Assembly (NCBI RefSeq): GCF_042242105.1
Contig: NC_092012.1
Span: 21,622,043-21,686,042 of the forward strand
DNA: 64,000 nucleotides
Direction: 5' to 3'
Source: Pempheris klunzingeri
Lineage: Eukaryota; Chordata; Actinopteri; Acropomatiformes; Pempheridae
In this document: piece by piece, positions 15,901 to 28,500 of the stretch
How the letters are laid out: each line of letters opens with the position of its first letter
Numbering within the stretch: the first letter of the stretch is position 1
The notes under the pieces: generated by a model
Databases searched by the model: none
Told to the model about the DNA's origin: nothing
The model's input: only the letters and a program-made list of their open reading frames with translations
Program-made: the position numbers and the translations under genes

Positions 15901-18615
15901 GATTGGCAAACTGGGGTGGTGGTCCCCATTTTCAAAAGAGGGGACCGGAGGGTGTGCTCCAAATATCAGGGCATCACACTACTCAGCCTCCACAGGAAAG
16001 TCTACTCCAGGGTGCTGGAAAGGAGGCTCCGCCCAATTGACGAACCTCAGGTTCAAGAGGAACAATGCGGATTCCATCCTGGTCGGTGAAAGAGTGGACC
16101 AACTCTTTACCCTTGCAGGGTTTTTGGAGGGGTCATGGGAGTTCGCCCATCCAGTCTATATATGCTCTGTGAACCTGGAGAAGGCCTGTGACTGTGTCCC
16201 TCAAGTCCTGTGGGGGGTACTGCAGGAGTATAGGGTACCAGGTTTGCTGCTACAAGCCATCCGGTCCCTGAATAACCAAAGTGAGAGCTGTGTCTGCATT
16301 CTCGGCACAAAGTCAAGCACGTTCTCTGTGGGTGTTGGACTCCGCCATGGCTGCACCTTGTCACCAATCCTGTTTATGATATTCATGGCCAGGATCTCAA
16401 GGCGCAGCCGGGGTGAGAAGAGCGTCCAGTTTGGGGACCTCAGAATTGTATCTCTGCTTTTTGCAGATGATGTGGTTCTGTTGGCTTCCTCAGACCGTGA
16501 ACTTCAGCATGCGCTGGGGCAGTTTGCAGTTGAGTGTGAAGCAGTCAGGATGAGAGTCAACACCTCCAAGTCTGAGGCCATGGTTCTCTGCTGGACAACA
16601 GTGGATTGCTGTCTCCAGGTTGGGAACGAGCTGCTGCCCCAAGTGGGGGTGTTTAAGTATCTCGGGGTTCACACGTGGGGGTAAAATGGAGTATGAGAGT
16701 AACAGACAGATTGTTGCAGAAACAGCAGTAATGTGGGCGCTGTACTGGTCCATCTTGGTGAAGAGGGAGCAGAGCCACAGTGCGAAGCTCTCGATTTACA
16801 AGTCGAGCTACGTTTCAACCCTCACCTATGGTCATGAGCTCTGGGTAATGACCGAAAGAACAAGGTCACAGATACAAGCTGCCAAAATGACTCTGACTGT
16901 AAAACAATTGCCTATGATGTTTATATAAGCCATCAATAAAAATATTCTTGATTGCATTTTCAGATTAGTTTATTAAAATATTTCTCAAAGAGGAGAGAGA
17001 TGCCTAGCGTTGATAAAGAAGACAGTCAGGTAATGTCACTTTAGCTAGGGAGGGGGTCAAGGTTCTTAAATATGCCCCAACATTTCTATGGGAAAGGAAT
17101 GCCTTCTAGTTCTACAATATCTGAGGTTAGTGATGGCTGCTACAATATCTTAATGGTCTTACTGGTTGTGTGATCAAATATTTGTGGTGTGAGAAAATCA
17201 TCTACTGTTACTCATTCTCAAATATAACCTTGATAGACAAATAGAGACGCAGGAGTAGTGGAGGCGAGTGGAGCAGGAGAGGACTGTGCAGGAAGAGAAA
17301 AGAATATGTATATTCTAAAGTTTGTTTAATCGCATCACCCAGGTGCAACACAACCCTTTCCATCTGCTGAAAAAACCCCATGAGGAAACAGTGGCATGGC
17401 TAGATAAAATCAGAGATAACAAATGGACTTTAGACAGACCTCTCTTAACAGTGACACTTATGTGATCTTTGGGAGAGTCACGGTTTTTAGACAAAAGCCA
17501 ACAAAAACTAATTCTGTGCTCATGGAACAGCAGCGTAAGCAGCTCTTCAAGACTGTTGGCTACTCTAACTCTTATAGTTTAATTCAGACTGTGGGCATGA
17601 GTGATGCTCACCACATGAGCATTTAAATCCCAAATTCACAGTACAGACAGGTGCTATAGGTGTGCTGGTACCAACTAGATGGAGGATGTGAGGACAGAAT
17701 GGGGAAAAATGAAAACAAGATGAGATTAAGTGGCTGACCCACTTTTCCAGAAAGACATGTGTTGTGGTACAATGCATGTTTGTACAAACCCACAGATATC
17801 ATTACTGTATCTACTGTTGAGGTCAAATACAGCAGCATGAAGCAAACAGTGGCTTACTTGTTATAAATAACCATTTGTAACTTCTGTACAAAACCTTGTG
17901 AACATTCCCATGCAGAACTCACCCCTCGAGGAAATTCTCTGCAACACTAACTCAAGCAGACACTAGAAATGCCAAATCAAGGCAAAGCGAGATTCAAAAT
18001 TCAACTTACCTGAGAACAACAACAATTGGACTCTCACTGCCAGTGACAACCATCAGTCCTTTCCAGATCATCAGTGCAGAGGAAACAATCATACCAAAGT
18101 TCAGCACCTGGTAATAGAGCTGCAGACAAAAAGGGAAATATTAGTGACACCCCTTCAGAACACATCTGTGCTTGTTTCAGCTGTAAACTAGCTCAAGTTG
18201 GTACCAACTTGGTACTTAAGTCTAGAATCGTACAGCACATGTTGAGACTACATTAGAATCACTAGAGGTTCAGTGGAGATCAAACCTGGCGTTAGCTAAC
18301 AGAACCATGACAATAGTGTGGGAAACCGAGGAAAATAGCTAGCTCCACTGACGGCAGCTTTATTCTTCAAAAAGCTTTCTGGGTGTCTTTTTAAGCTGCA
18401 CTTTACAGCGGCGACTCATGTGAAACGTTCATGTGCACACAACAGCGACAGTGACAGACCGGCTCCAACGGTAGAAAAAGCAGTCGTCGGCTAGTTAACG
18501 TTAGCTCGGAGGTCCCCCCCCCATACAAAGAGGCGGTCAGAGAAAACTAACGCTCGGTACCAACCTGCCGCTTATTCATGCGACGAACATCGTCGAGAAA
18601 GTCTAAAGATAACAT
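12925..18615 (-). CDS. sec11a: sec11a, signal peptidase complex catalytic subunit SEC11A, complete (6 exons, 179 aa)
   Basis: ER-membrane serine protease that removes signal peptides from nascent secretory proteins. Exons: 18615-18565, 18119-18010, 14724-14575, 14323-14204, 13149-13092, 12975-12925. 540 nt give 179 aa, equal to human SEC11A. Exon 1 encodes [17 protein letters not shown]; a membrane anchor follows at about residues 22-45. The catalytic residues fall at the human numbers: S56 in SGSMEP, H96 in IPIVHRV, D122 in AVDDRG. The C-terminus is the hydrophobic [16 protein letters not shown]. Intron 2 (14725-18009) is enlarged by a broken Rex3 LINE in the opposite orientation. The promoter at 18616-18760 is TATA-less with ETS-type sites, as expected for a housekeeping gene. 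Identification is firm. Confidence 0.97.
15105..16890 (+). mobile_element. Rex3-like non-LTR retrotransposon (RTE clade), internally deleted, inside sec11a intron 2
   Basis: Pieces of one LINE protein can be read. The endonuclease part shows [27 protein letters not shown] and [12 protein letters not shown]. The reverse transcriptase part shows [81 protein letters not shown] and a C-terminal [19 protein letters not shown]. The segment encoding WQTGVVV is the classic Rex3 signature. The end of the endonuclease and the following linker are missing near 15570-15740, several frame changes separate the rest, and the 3' tail is absent, so the copy is dead. It lies opposite to sec11a transcription. 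The RT catalytic motif FADD (about 16462) is still legible, suggesting moderate age. Confidence 0.85.
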
Positions 18616-18760
18616 TGTTGCGAATACTACTGGGTAGAAAAAGCACTCAAATCACATAGAAACGTTCAATGTAACGAGCATATGGATGCACCGTCGGACA
18701 GCGAAACTTGCATCCGAATCTTCCGGGTGCGCTCAACCGGAAGTCCCGCCTCCGCGAGAG
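18616..18760 (-). promoter_or_regulatory. sec11a: sec11a promoter: TATA-less, paired ETS-type motifs and GC box
   Basis: Just upstream of the sec11a start codon are two ETS/GABP-like cores in opposite orientation, CTTCCGGG at 18720-18727 and ACCGGAAG at 18736-18743, then CCCGCCTCC. No TATA box is seen. A G homopolymer of 15 lies a little further out (18799-18813). The arrangement is typical of ubiquitously expressed genes; function is inferred. Confidence 0.45.
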
Positions 18761-18889
18761 CTGCTGTGTTGAGGTGTCAGTTCAGGATACGAGAGAGCGG
18801 GGGGGGGGGGGGGCTCTGAGGCACTGCACTGAGGGGGAACATGTGGCTGCCTCTGGGTTTTATATCCGTGGCATCAGGACAATAATGTC

Positions 18890-18925
18890 AGAATCAGCTT
18901 TATTAAACATGTGTGCCCTCACAGG
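18890..18925 (-). mobile_element. Short reverse LINE/SINE tail (CAGAATCAGCTTTATTA)
   Basis: The sequence reads as the reverse complement of a TAATAAAGCTGATTCTG tail, the same kind of terminus seen at 62874. Only a few dozen bases are recognisable, so assignment to an element family is tentative. Confidence 0.35.
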
Positions 18926-21900
18926 GACATGGAGTCGGATAAAGAGTTTGATAAAGAAAACAATAGGAAAGGTTTGGGTACAAAATATAATATATTCAGT
19001 GTGCTTAGATATATATATTGTTTTAAACAGCAGAAGATCAGTTATTACTGTGTCAGCCTCAATTTATTATTCTCTTTTTATAGATTATAATAGATAGAGA
19101 GCTGTACTGTAGATTTTTTGTAGATGTCTTTATCAATGTTGCACATTTGTGTGGTAGGTTAAAACCATGCCTATCGAATGACACCCACAATAATCAAGCC
19201 AAGGCAGCTACATGCATTACCTTAGATGTCTGTCATTTGTTTGTCGTTGTTTTTGCAAAAGCACTGAAATGCACTTGTAATTAATATTGGAATATCCAAC
19301 ATTAAAGCAGTGTACTGAAATTCTCAAAACCAGATTAAGGAAATAAAACATGACCTGCCTTAAAGAAAACACATTTTCTGTTGCCTGTCTGTTTCCATTC
19401 ATTTGGAGTATGTCCCCTTTTTTTAAATGCCCGTTTTGGTCTCTACCAACTCCTCTGGGCTTATCTGTAGCTGCTAAATGCCCTACTTTCTTTACTAGCA
19501 GGTTATCAACTTTGTCCGTCACATGGTGAAGGGCAGGAGGCATTCACTGAGCTTATTAGAACTTTCTCCTTGCAAACAGGTGCCTGTTGCTGACGGAAAT
19601 GAGGCCGATGAAATTAATGAAACTGAGGCAAAATAGATTAGATAGATGAGCTAGGTGACATTTTTCTGTTCTAGCCTTATGAATCAGTGGTTATCATTAA
19701 CCAAACAACCCTGAATAGAATGAATTAATAATGTATGACATATTAATGGCTGCCTCTGAAGGTAGGTAAACCTTATTCCACAAATAAAACAGTACACTGG
19801 GTGAATGGAGGTGAGTTTACTTTCCACTACAACCTTAATTAACACCTGGACTCTCTTTATCAAAATCTCAGTTGACAAGTGAGAAGCTTTCATCACAACT
19901 AATTATTAACTGCTTTATTTAATCGTGGGCCACATCTAATTTCCTAGAGGAAGTGAGTTTAACTAAGTGTGTGATTAGTAATTAGTGACCCCCCATTAAA
20001 GCCACCAGCCATTTTCGGTTGTTGACTGAGCCTGTGGAGATTATTAGTAACACATATGTTACATGTGTTTGACCCATCATAACAAATTTATGTTGGCATT
20101 TATGTGACTCATTTTTAATTGGGTTTTTCCCCCAGTGTTTAAAAGTTCATATTAATTTTATAGTATGTTCTTAGACATTGTTGACTGTGTGTTTTTCTGA
20201 ATTGTGTTTTTTTTATTTATTGTTCCTTGATGCAACACTGTTCCTGGGGACACACACATTTGTAGTGACATTCATAATGACAGGGCTCATGTTGCTCTAA
20301 CATGGAATATTGGAAATTTGCCTTAAAATAAACTGTAACCCTAAAGATTTGTATTTAAAAAAATATGTTTTAAAGTTTTATTTTACTCCACTGAAGAAAT
20401 GAAGAAAGATGTATACTGTATGTTAATAATTGTTGGCGTGTAGCTCAAGATTATCAATATATGTGCAATCAATATGCTCTTGGATATTTATCCATGAATG
20501 TGCTAGTGTATTTATGGCAGCTGTTCAGTCCCACACGTTGCAGTAGATCAAATATTCACTGATCTACGCATCCATTGGGCACCTTCAAACCTTAAATTAA
20601 TCTTTGAATTCTCTGTTTTTGTTTCTGCTTTCTTGAATATTCTTTGAAGAGCAACACGTCACTCACCTTTGGCTGTCTGAAGTCACACACCCATATATGC
20701 TCAATCTACATATAAGCATGAATCAAAAAATATGTGAAAGATCTTTGTTCAAATCAAAGAGAGGGCTGCACAGCCCTATTAGACTGCACTGCATCATGTG
20801 CATAAGCAGGCATATATAGCATTTAGATACTGATTTTATTCAAATTTAGCCTTTATGTACCCCCATGAGAGGAAATGATATGAGATATGCATCAGAATGT
20901 CATTATTTCATAGTCAGCAAAAGCTTGCTGTGATACGGCAGATCAACTCAGCACTGACAGTCAACTTAGCGATGGCACCGAGACCAGTGGCAGCCTGCGA
21001 CTTTTGGTGGACTGGAGATAAAAGTTTTTTCAAATGTCAACTAGTCTGTGGCATTTAGGGATGTGTGATCCTTTTCATACAATCTGCCTAAATGGTCACA
21101 ACTACCTTGGCCTGCCAATGGTAATTGAGGTCAGTCAGACACAACAATACAAGGTCAGAATCACAGGCAGCCTTGTGAGAGAGTGGCCACACTTGCAAGT
21201 CACTGTTTCTGTTTTTCCATTTGATTTAATAAACTCTTACAAACTGTGCATTGTTACTATGTGTCTAATGAAAGACATAATGTTGGGCTGAATGTAGTTA
21301 TGATATTCTATTTCCTGGTATAGCCTTGTACAGCTTTTATAGACAATTTTTGCTTGCTGTTGCTGGTGGCAAAACTGCCAAAATGAAATGCAAATGCGAT
21401 TTTCTATGTGAATCATATTTTTACATGCTGTCACATAATGAGCCTGAATGTGAGACTGAACACTGCAAATGTGTTTAATGTGCTAAAGATTCAGGCTCTG
21501 AGTTTGAGATTTTCACATTAACTCAACATTATGTCCTATTAAATGAAATGGCAATTACTTAGGCCTAAATGTACACACAAAATTTCTACAGTTAGTGACT
21601 AACAATTCTCTCATTTGCTGTGTCTTATCATGAGTATTAATGCTAAGATTACTGTGAGTGATCCTGTGCTCTTTATAGCATTCCCTCAGAGCTCCTCAGT
21701 GCAGCAGGAAGAGCTGTGCCAATGCATCTTTTCCCTGTAATTTCCACGCTTTGCTCATAATTTTTTCAGTAATGCCTTGCAGGATACTCATTCTGATTAA
21801 GGCCTGTCACAGACAGACAAATGAGATGTTTCAAATAGTGAAGACATAGACAATGTGAAGAGATCTTATCTTACAAAATGAGCATGTAAGGTATGAAATG

Positions 21901-23343
21901 TTTGCTCTATCTCCCAAATAATAGTGATTTGACATATTTTTGTCATTCAGCGATCCGTTTATGCACACTATTGATGCCTTTATTTTGTGCACATTTTGAG
22001 ATGGGTATGCCCCACCCCCCTCCTTTGTACACTATTGGGCTTGTTTATCATTGCCAATTTGAAAACTGCTAACCAGTGGCAAAATATTTCATTCATTGAA
22101 CCCATAAAAAGCATAAAAAGTGTAATAGCAGCAGCACTTAGCATGGGCAGATATGATGTAGATTGTGAAAAATGCCTGAAGCCACTTTCCCAGATAACTC
22201 AAACACTCGTATCCAACATCACTTTATAGACAGTTTGGTGAAACAAAAACAGCCATCATCCGACACTGCTTCACTTCATCAATGGTGCAGTGATTGAACT
22301 AACAGTAGGTGGCAGGAGTGTCTTGTTTCATGATAGTCATCTTCTTCATGTTATTATCACACTTCAGTTACACATTTAATAATCTAGGATACCTCCCGAG
22401 TCTCCTGAACAGAGTAATAACCATGTGGACACAAGGTGGAAATCAGTGAATTAATGAGAGTCATGGGCCAAATATCATTCAGATTTGTTCTATTTACTGT
22501 TGCATAATGGTTGGTTCTAATTGTTATGGAAATGGTTTCCTTTTGCTCAAAAGATGAAGCACAATGAAAAATCTGTGAATGCCATTATCCAAAATAACTC
22601 ATGGTAGTGCATGAGTAGTATTGCAAGTGTTATTACTTGCTTTTCAAACAAATATCATGAAGAGGTCTATTTTGTTGCATTTTGCTGCAGATAGTCGTGT
22701 ACTTTCAGGCTGATAATAAGGTAATGGGTATTTGTCACTTGCATCTTTGAGATGTGTGAGGTGTGAGACCCAAAGTTTAATGAGTTTAAATGTTCCTATG
22801 GTGTGCTGGCTGTCCTTCTATTTTTGTCCTGCTGCCAACACAGAAGATGTGTCACACTTCATAACAAAACAGTAATGTGTAAGAAGTATGGACTATATAA
22901 CAGGAGCATCAGCTATCTCACACTAAAGTCTGTCATCTCTTCCCTCTGTTGACAGCATCTGACCCTCTCATGCTGCTGGACGACATCAGAAGTGACACTA
23001 AGTGAACTTTTTTGGTTAAGCATACATTTAGCTTCCCAGCACTGTTCACACTTGTGTGTGAGGCCACTGCTTACATAAAGGATGACTCACTAATGACTGG
23101 GAATCACAAATGATTATCATGATGAAGTTAGCCTTTCACCCTGTAAACACACACTGGTTGCGACAACACTTCATTCTCTTGTTTCTGTGAGGGAATATGA
23201 CTTGCCCCTGAGTGGTAGTGGTATTAACCATGGCTGCAAGAACAGGTCTTTTTTTTTTAAACTAGCCACAATCTATGTCTTTCTTTGTGTTAGATGTCAT
23301 ATCATAACATGCTATGGCATAAAACTCTAAACTACAATGGAGA

Positions 23344-23785
23344 CGTTTCATCCATCCATTCATTTTCCTCCGCTTATCTAGGACCAGGCTGTGGTGGCAG
23401 CAGACAAGGAATTCCAGTTGCCTTCTCCCCAGCAACACTTTCGAGCTCTTTCCAGTGGCCAGGTGGGATTCTGGCCTCCCAGTCGCCGTCCCTTAAGGCC
23501 TGGGAGGCATCCTAATCAGATCCCCGAACCACCTCACCTGGCTCTGTCCCAATCTCCCTCCAGATGTCCAAGGTCCTCACCCTATGTCTTAAGCTGAGTG
23601 CAGTCTCCATAGGGACGAAACTCAATTTGGCTGCTTGTATCTCCTTCTCATTGTTTCAGTCACTACCCAAAGCTTATGACTAAGGTGAGGAATGGAATGT
23701 AGATTTAGAGTTAAATCAAAAGCTCCCTCTTCCCCACAACAGACCGACACAGCAGCCACAGTATAACCTTGGTACTATAACTCTG
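23344..23785 (-). mobile_element. Rex3-like 3' fragment, minus orientation
   Basis: The plus strand starts CATCCATTCATTTTCCTCCG then CTTATCTAGGACCAGGCTG and continues CACCTCACCTGGCTCTGTCC and CACTACCCAAAGCTTATGAC. These are the reverse complement of the 3' end and C-terminal coding region of Rex3; the last string complements the LTYGHELWV codons. It is degenerate, with short deletions. It abuts a second Rex3 fragment lying in the opposite orientation. Confidence 0.7.
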
Positions 23786-23794
23786 TGGTAGTTA

Positions 23795-24235
23795 AGAAGC
23801 TCCTCAGTGGCTGAGTGTGGATGAGATTCACCCTGAGGTGCTGAAGGCTCTGGACCTTGTTGGCTGTCTTGGCTGACAAGCCTTTTCAGTGTAACATGAA
23901 GGTCACGGACAGTACCTGTGGTGGTCCTCATTTTCTAAAAGGGGGACTAGAGGGTTTGCCTCCAATTATCGGGGTTTTACACTGCACAGCCTCCCCATGA
24001 GAGTTTATTTCAGGGGCCTGGAAAGGGGGGTCATGTGAGTTCGCCCATCCAGTTTACATTTGTTTTGTGGACTTGGAGAAGGCTTAAGACCATTACCCCT
24101 GAGTACCTGGAGGGTACTGCTACAAGCCATCAAGTCGTTGTGTATCCAAAATGAGGGGGGTGTACTGGAGTGGTTTGCAGTGGAGTGTGAAGCTTTTGGG
24201 ATAAAACAGACCTGCTAGACCTACAACTTCTTATC
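23795..24235 (+). mobile_element. Rex3-like fragment, plus orientation, heavily deleted
   Basis: Readable remnants include GATGAGATTCACCCTGAGGT and GCTGAAGGCTCTGGACCTTG (the DEIxPEVLKALDLV segment), GTGGTCCTCATTTTCTAAAA (VVLIF), then TTCGCCCATCCAGTTTACAT (FAHPVYI) and CTACAAGCCATCAAGTC. Large parts of the RT domain are missing. It is more decayed than the copy in sec11a intron 2 and lies head-to-head with the fragment at 23344-23785. Confidence 0.7.
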
Positions 24236-25507
24236 TCGAGGGGTTATTATACCGATACAGCTCAGTCTTGGAAAGCTGCAAGCATGTCAGTGGACTCTCA
24301 GTCTTCTTTTAATATTTATTCTTCCCCTTGATGTATTTGTGCACTTTTGTTGAGTGTACTTTTGTCTTTTGTCTTGCCAACAAGGCCTAAGGCCTAAAGG
24401 GCCTACAAGTGTTTTAAAAAATGAGCCCAAATATGGCAAGCCTTTTCTTAGACAGTCATGCTATAAATAATGGGTGCATATCAGTATGATGACAGAAAGA
24501 AATGTGATGCAGTCCTCTCAGATAATAGGAGTCACTGAGATAACACTGGGTTACTTATCTTTCCAGACGATATATATGATAATGAGAGACTGCTAATGTC
24601 AGATAGACTGGATGGGATGGCTTTCATCGGAGTGATTCAGCCCACTCCATAATATGCTCATTTGTATTAATACTGACACTCAGAATTTAAAAAGCCTCCA
24701 AACATACAAGGCATAATCATACATTTTATTTTTACAGCCAGTTGCATTCAGGGGTGCAGTTTCTAAAAATGCAGTGCAATGTAGAACAGCAGCATGACAG
24801 GTTATAATATAAAAGCATAGCACCATTAGGCACTGTACAACAGTGTCATGTGAAGCTGCATGTGGCTTTTCTTGAAAAAAAAAAAAAACAAACTCCCAGC
24901 CGTTAAAACATGCTATATGACCATGGGCCTGACTGCGTATGCATCTCATGGTTTTACTTCAACTACAAAAGTACTCCTCTACATTCTCACAAAGGTGAGC
25001 ATGAAAGATACATGTCTGTGCTTTTACATTGAAAATTACATAAAGACATACAATGCCACTTCAGTTCAAATGTTTCACCTTCCACATTCATTTAGAACAA
25101 ATAAACTGACCTGAGATCGGGATTCACAATCTGTGACCTACAGTGGTACATGGATTGATAGAATACAAACCCAGGAAAGCTATTACTCACTACTACACTG
25201 TAGTTTCAACCCTAAGATTTGATGAATGTGGGATGCAACAGATAAACACCACAACATGTGAGGGCATCAATCCACAATAATTGATAATGGCACGGAATGG
25301 TGGCTGTTCAAATAAAGAAGTCCTATTATTTATTAATCTCTCTCCTGGTCTTAAAATTACAGATGTCATCAGCCCTCTGTCTTTCTTCCAGCTCCTCCTG
25401 GGTTATTTTCCTGATACATCCTCAAGAGTGAACGACTTCATTTGATCAGGGCATTGTTCTTTTGAGAAAATCCGTCATCTTTAATGTCTTTTTGAGTGAC
25501 ATCTACT

Positions 25508-28500
25508 CTAATCCATCTTTACAACTGTGGGGGCATCAGCAGCTTTTTGTTTGGTGGGGGTATTTCTGCCCTCTTGCTCAGCCTTCCGGGGCAGCCTGGG
25601 GCTGCCAGCAGCTTTCCTGCCGGTCTGAGGGCTGGAGGACCCTGCAGCCATTTTGCGTTGAAGTAACGGACTCTTGGAGCCTTTGGGCTTCACTGGCGTC
25701 AATAAAGACTCCATGACTTTTAGTGACCTCAGGCTGAGCAGACCACAGAAGTAGTTACACTGATGCTGGGAGACAAACTGTTCAAAAACTTTGGGACTCC
25801 CTTCAACAGATAGACCTTGATGCCTGCAGTAACACACAAAAAAGCCAAATGATACAGGCGTGAGTGACACAAATGTAAATTACCTGTAAAATTTGGTTTC
25901 CACACTACAATTTACAGAGGCAACACAATACAAATATACTAACCCTGTTGATCTGACTGAAATACCGACACGGGTGATCTTAGTGTCAACACCTGCAAAA
26001 TAACACCACACAATTACTTTATTTTTCTGTTGTTCAGGTAATATATTCAGAAGTGACAGACATGCAATGTAAATTGTCACCACGTTTAGTCCAGCACTAA
26101 AAAATGGTACAAAAGGTAGAAAAAAAGTCCTCAGGACACCACAAAACATAATATATATTATAATGAGTAAAGGACCCAAAGGTTTTCAAAATACCTCGCT
26201 TAATTTTAAGATCACACACTTTTCCTCATGCTCTTACACTTTAACTTATTGTAAGCAATATTTTACTTCATTCATTAGTTTTGGTTATTTGTGTAATACA
26301 TCAACCAATTTTGAGCTTCACGTGTACACAACTACTGATTTTAATATAAACTTGTTACAGTAAATGCTTGCTGTGGGATGAACCAGGAGGTAACTAAAGA
26401 ATTTGACCTCTGTTTCTCAGTATTGAATGTCTCAAGGCATCACCATATTCTTAAATACTTTAGCCACAAATATGGGAAAAACATATTTCACATCACTCAA
26501 GTGTCAGCTTACCCTCTAGCCGAGTGAGCAACAGGTTGCCACTGGTCCACTGAAATATCCAGTGCTGTAAGGCACAGCACTTCAGCTCCACCTCAGACCC
26601 AGTTCTCATTTCTAGTCTGCCTGTATGATCCAGGACAGAGTATTTCTGATAGACTCCTGTCAGATCAGCCTCCACTGTGGCAAAAGGGACAGTGTTTGCA
26701 GGTCGGTACATCAAGTAGACTGGAATCACTCTGTGTAACAAAGATTGTCATGATATGACAATGATTGTGTGAGGCTTTATGGTCCATGTGTTGTAAATAA
26801 CACTCAAAGAGGATGTTTACTGAAGATGAAGAGTAAAGTTGTCTTACTCACTCAAGAATGGCACCAAAGTTTTCAATCACTCTTGCCTCTGCGGAGAAGA
26901 TTTTGCAGTATTCACGAGCCAAGTTCTGAATTTTACACTCCTGTGTGCAGAACATTGGAGAATAGCCAGTAAAGATAAGTCCAATGTACACCAGTATATT
27001 TGTTCTGTCTTCATTTGATTACTGCAACAGTAATCCTACGTGGGTGCTGGGAATTAATCATGGTAGTGATTCATGGTAATGATTTGTTTATTGAATGACA
27101 TTTACATTTAAAATAAGAATAAGTTACAAAATCAAACCTGTCTTACACACCTGCTTGGTAATATCCAGGTTCCTGTCTATAAGGCAGCTTTCTCCTTTGC
27201 CTTCATAGGCGATGGGGTTACGTACTTTAATGATACATGTGTTTCCAGACTCAAACACAGGCTCCAGCCCATAGATGACTTTTGCCCTCCAGACTTTATG
27301 AGAACAGCCATCACCAATATGAGATTCCTGCATCATTATACGGCCAAAGAATTTGTTACCCCAGACCGCAGAATCAGCCACACCCTTGTGGAATATCATG
27401 GGTGTCATCTCGATTTCTTCTCCGACTGCACACAGATGAAGATAAAAACGGCAGTGAGAAAAAACATTTGAGCGTTGATACAGGAAAATGATGATCTGTA
27501 AAATGTTATCTTACCACCGAGGTCCTCACGTAGGGACATTGCAGCCATCCCTTCAACACAGTGAGAAAGAAGACGGAGTGAGACTGGTTGTGGCCCAGTA
27601 ATGCAAAGGAAACTGTTTATCTTATGCCAAATGTAAGGTAAGAGACATGTACAAACCCTCTGCACTAAGAAGAAAATCTGTTGAGTCTGTCCCATGTTCA
27701 TTTGTGATTGTGCAGCCGTAAACACCAGAGTCTTTGCATGATGCCTGAACAATTGCAAGATTGACCTGAGTTTCATCCCCTGCACTGAGAAAGAAAGAAA
27801 TAACAAATAACTCAGAATGCTTCAGAAAATGTGCAGGACTTTGCAGGTATATGAGTAAAACATGTTTATTATGTTACATGAAGTAATTTGAAGCAGCATT
27901 TTATAGGAAGCTTCCAAATATTGTATTTCTGGTGAACCTATAAATAGTTACACTGGAAACTTACTTTCTTTTAATCTGAGTAATCCCCTCCTCATTTCTG
28001 TACCAGCTGATCGTAGAGTCACTTAGAACATTGAAGAACTGACACCATAGTTTGAAATGTCCTGAGGCTTCTGCGAAGGTTTCGGCCCTGATCTTACGAA
28101 TAACTTGAGGAGCTGAAGGGAGATCCAACATGGACAACACAGTGAAAACACACTTCTCCATGGACTAAGGATCAAGCACCCTTGATGTATGCTGTCTGAT
28201 ACTGTATGTGCTATGTATACAAATTAAAACTGATGTTTCTATTCAAAAATTCACCATCCTGTGCACCACCTGTGAAGCAGCATGCATTGCTGTCTGCCAC
28301 TGTGTCTGTTTTGATACTACTACTGGGGAAGCCAAAGTAGTAAGAATTTCCATATTGTAACAACTTCTAACAATTCCTAATAAAGCAATGACTCTTTAGG
28401 CAACATCTGAAATTCTATCACAACGTGAAGGCAATTTTACCTTTGAATGGGTCATGCTTGTTCTTCTCTGCAGGTTTCCCCTCAGCTTTGGGGGTGTGTA

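Larger units (their letters stand above)
18761..25507. other. Intergenic region between sec11a and alpk3 (6.7 kb)
   Basis: No exon was supported. It contains a G15 run (18799-18813), a short reverse LINE-tail-like piece (18890-18925), AT-rich sequence with homeodomain-like TAATTAG repeats near 19970-19987, and two abutting Rex3 fragments (23344-24235). The alpk3 3' UTR occupies the right end; TTTATT near 25327-25332 is one candidate minus-strand AATAAA. A zinc-finger gene (ZNF592) sits between the orthologues in human, but nothing resembling C2H2 repeats was seen here. Confidence 0.6.

Noticed and set aside
27775-27787. Alternative acceptor for alpk3 exon 7 four bases downstream (CAG before GGGATG)
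   Set aside because: It puts the codons GGA TGA in frame, a stop; the acceptor CTCAG/TGCAGG keeps the frame and gives NAGDETQ, which matches human SAGDE.
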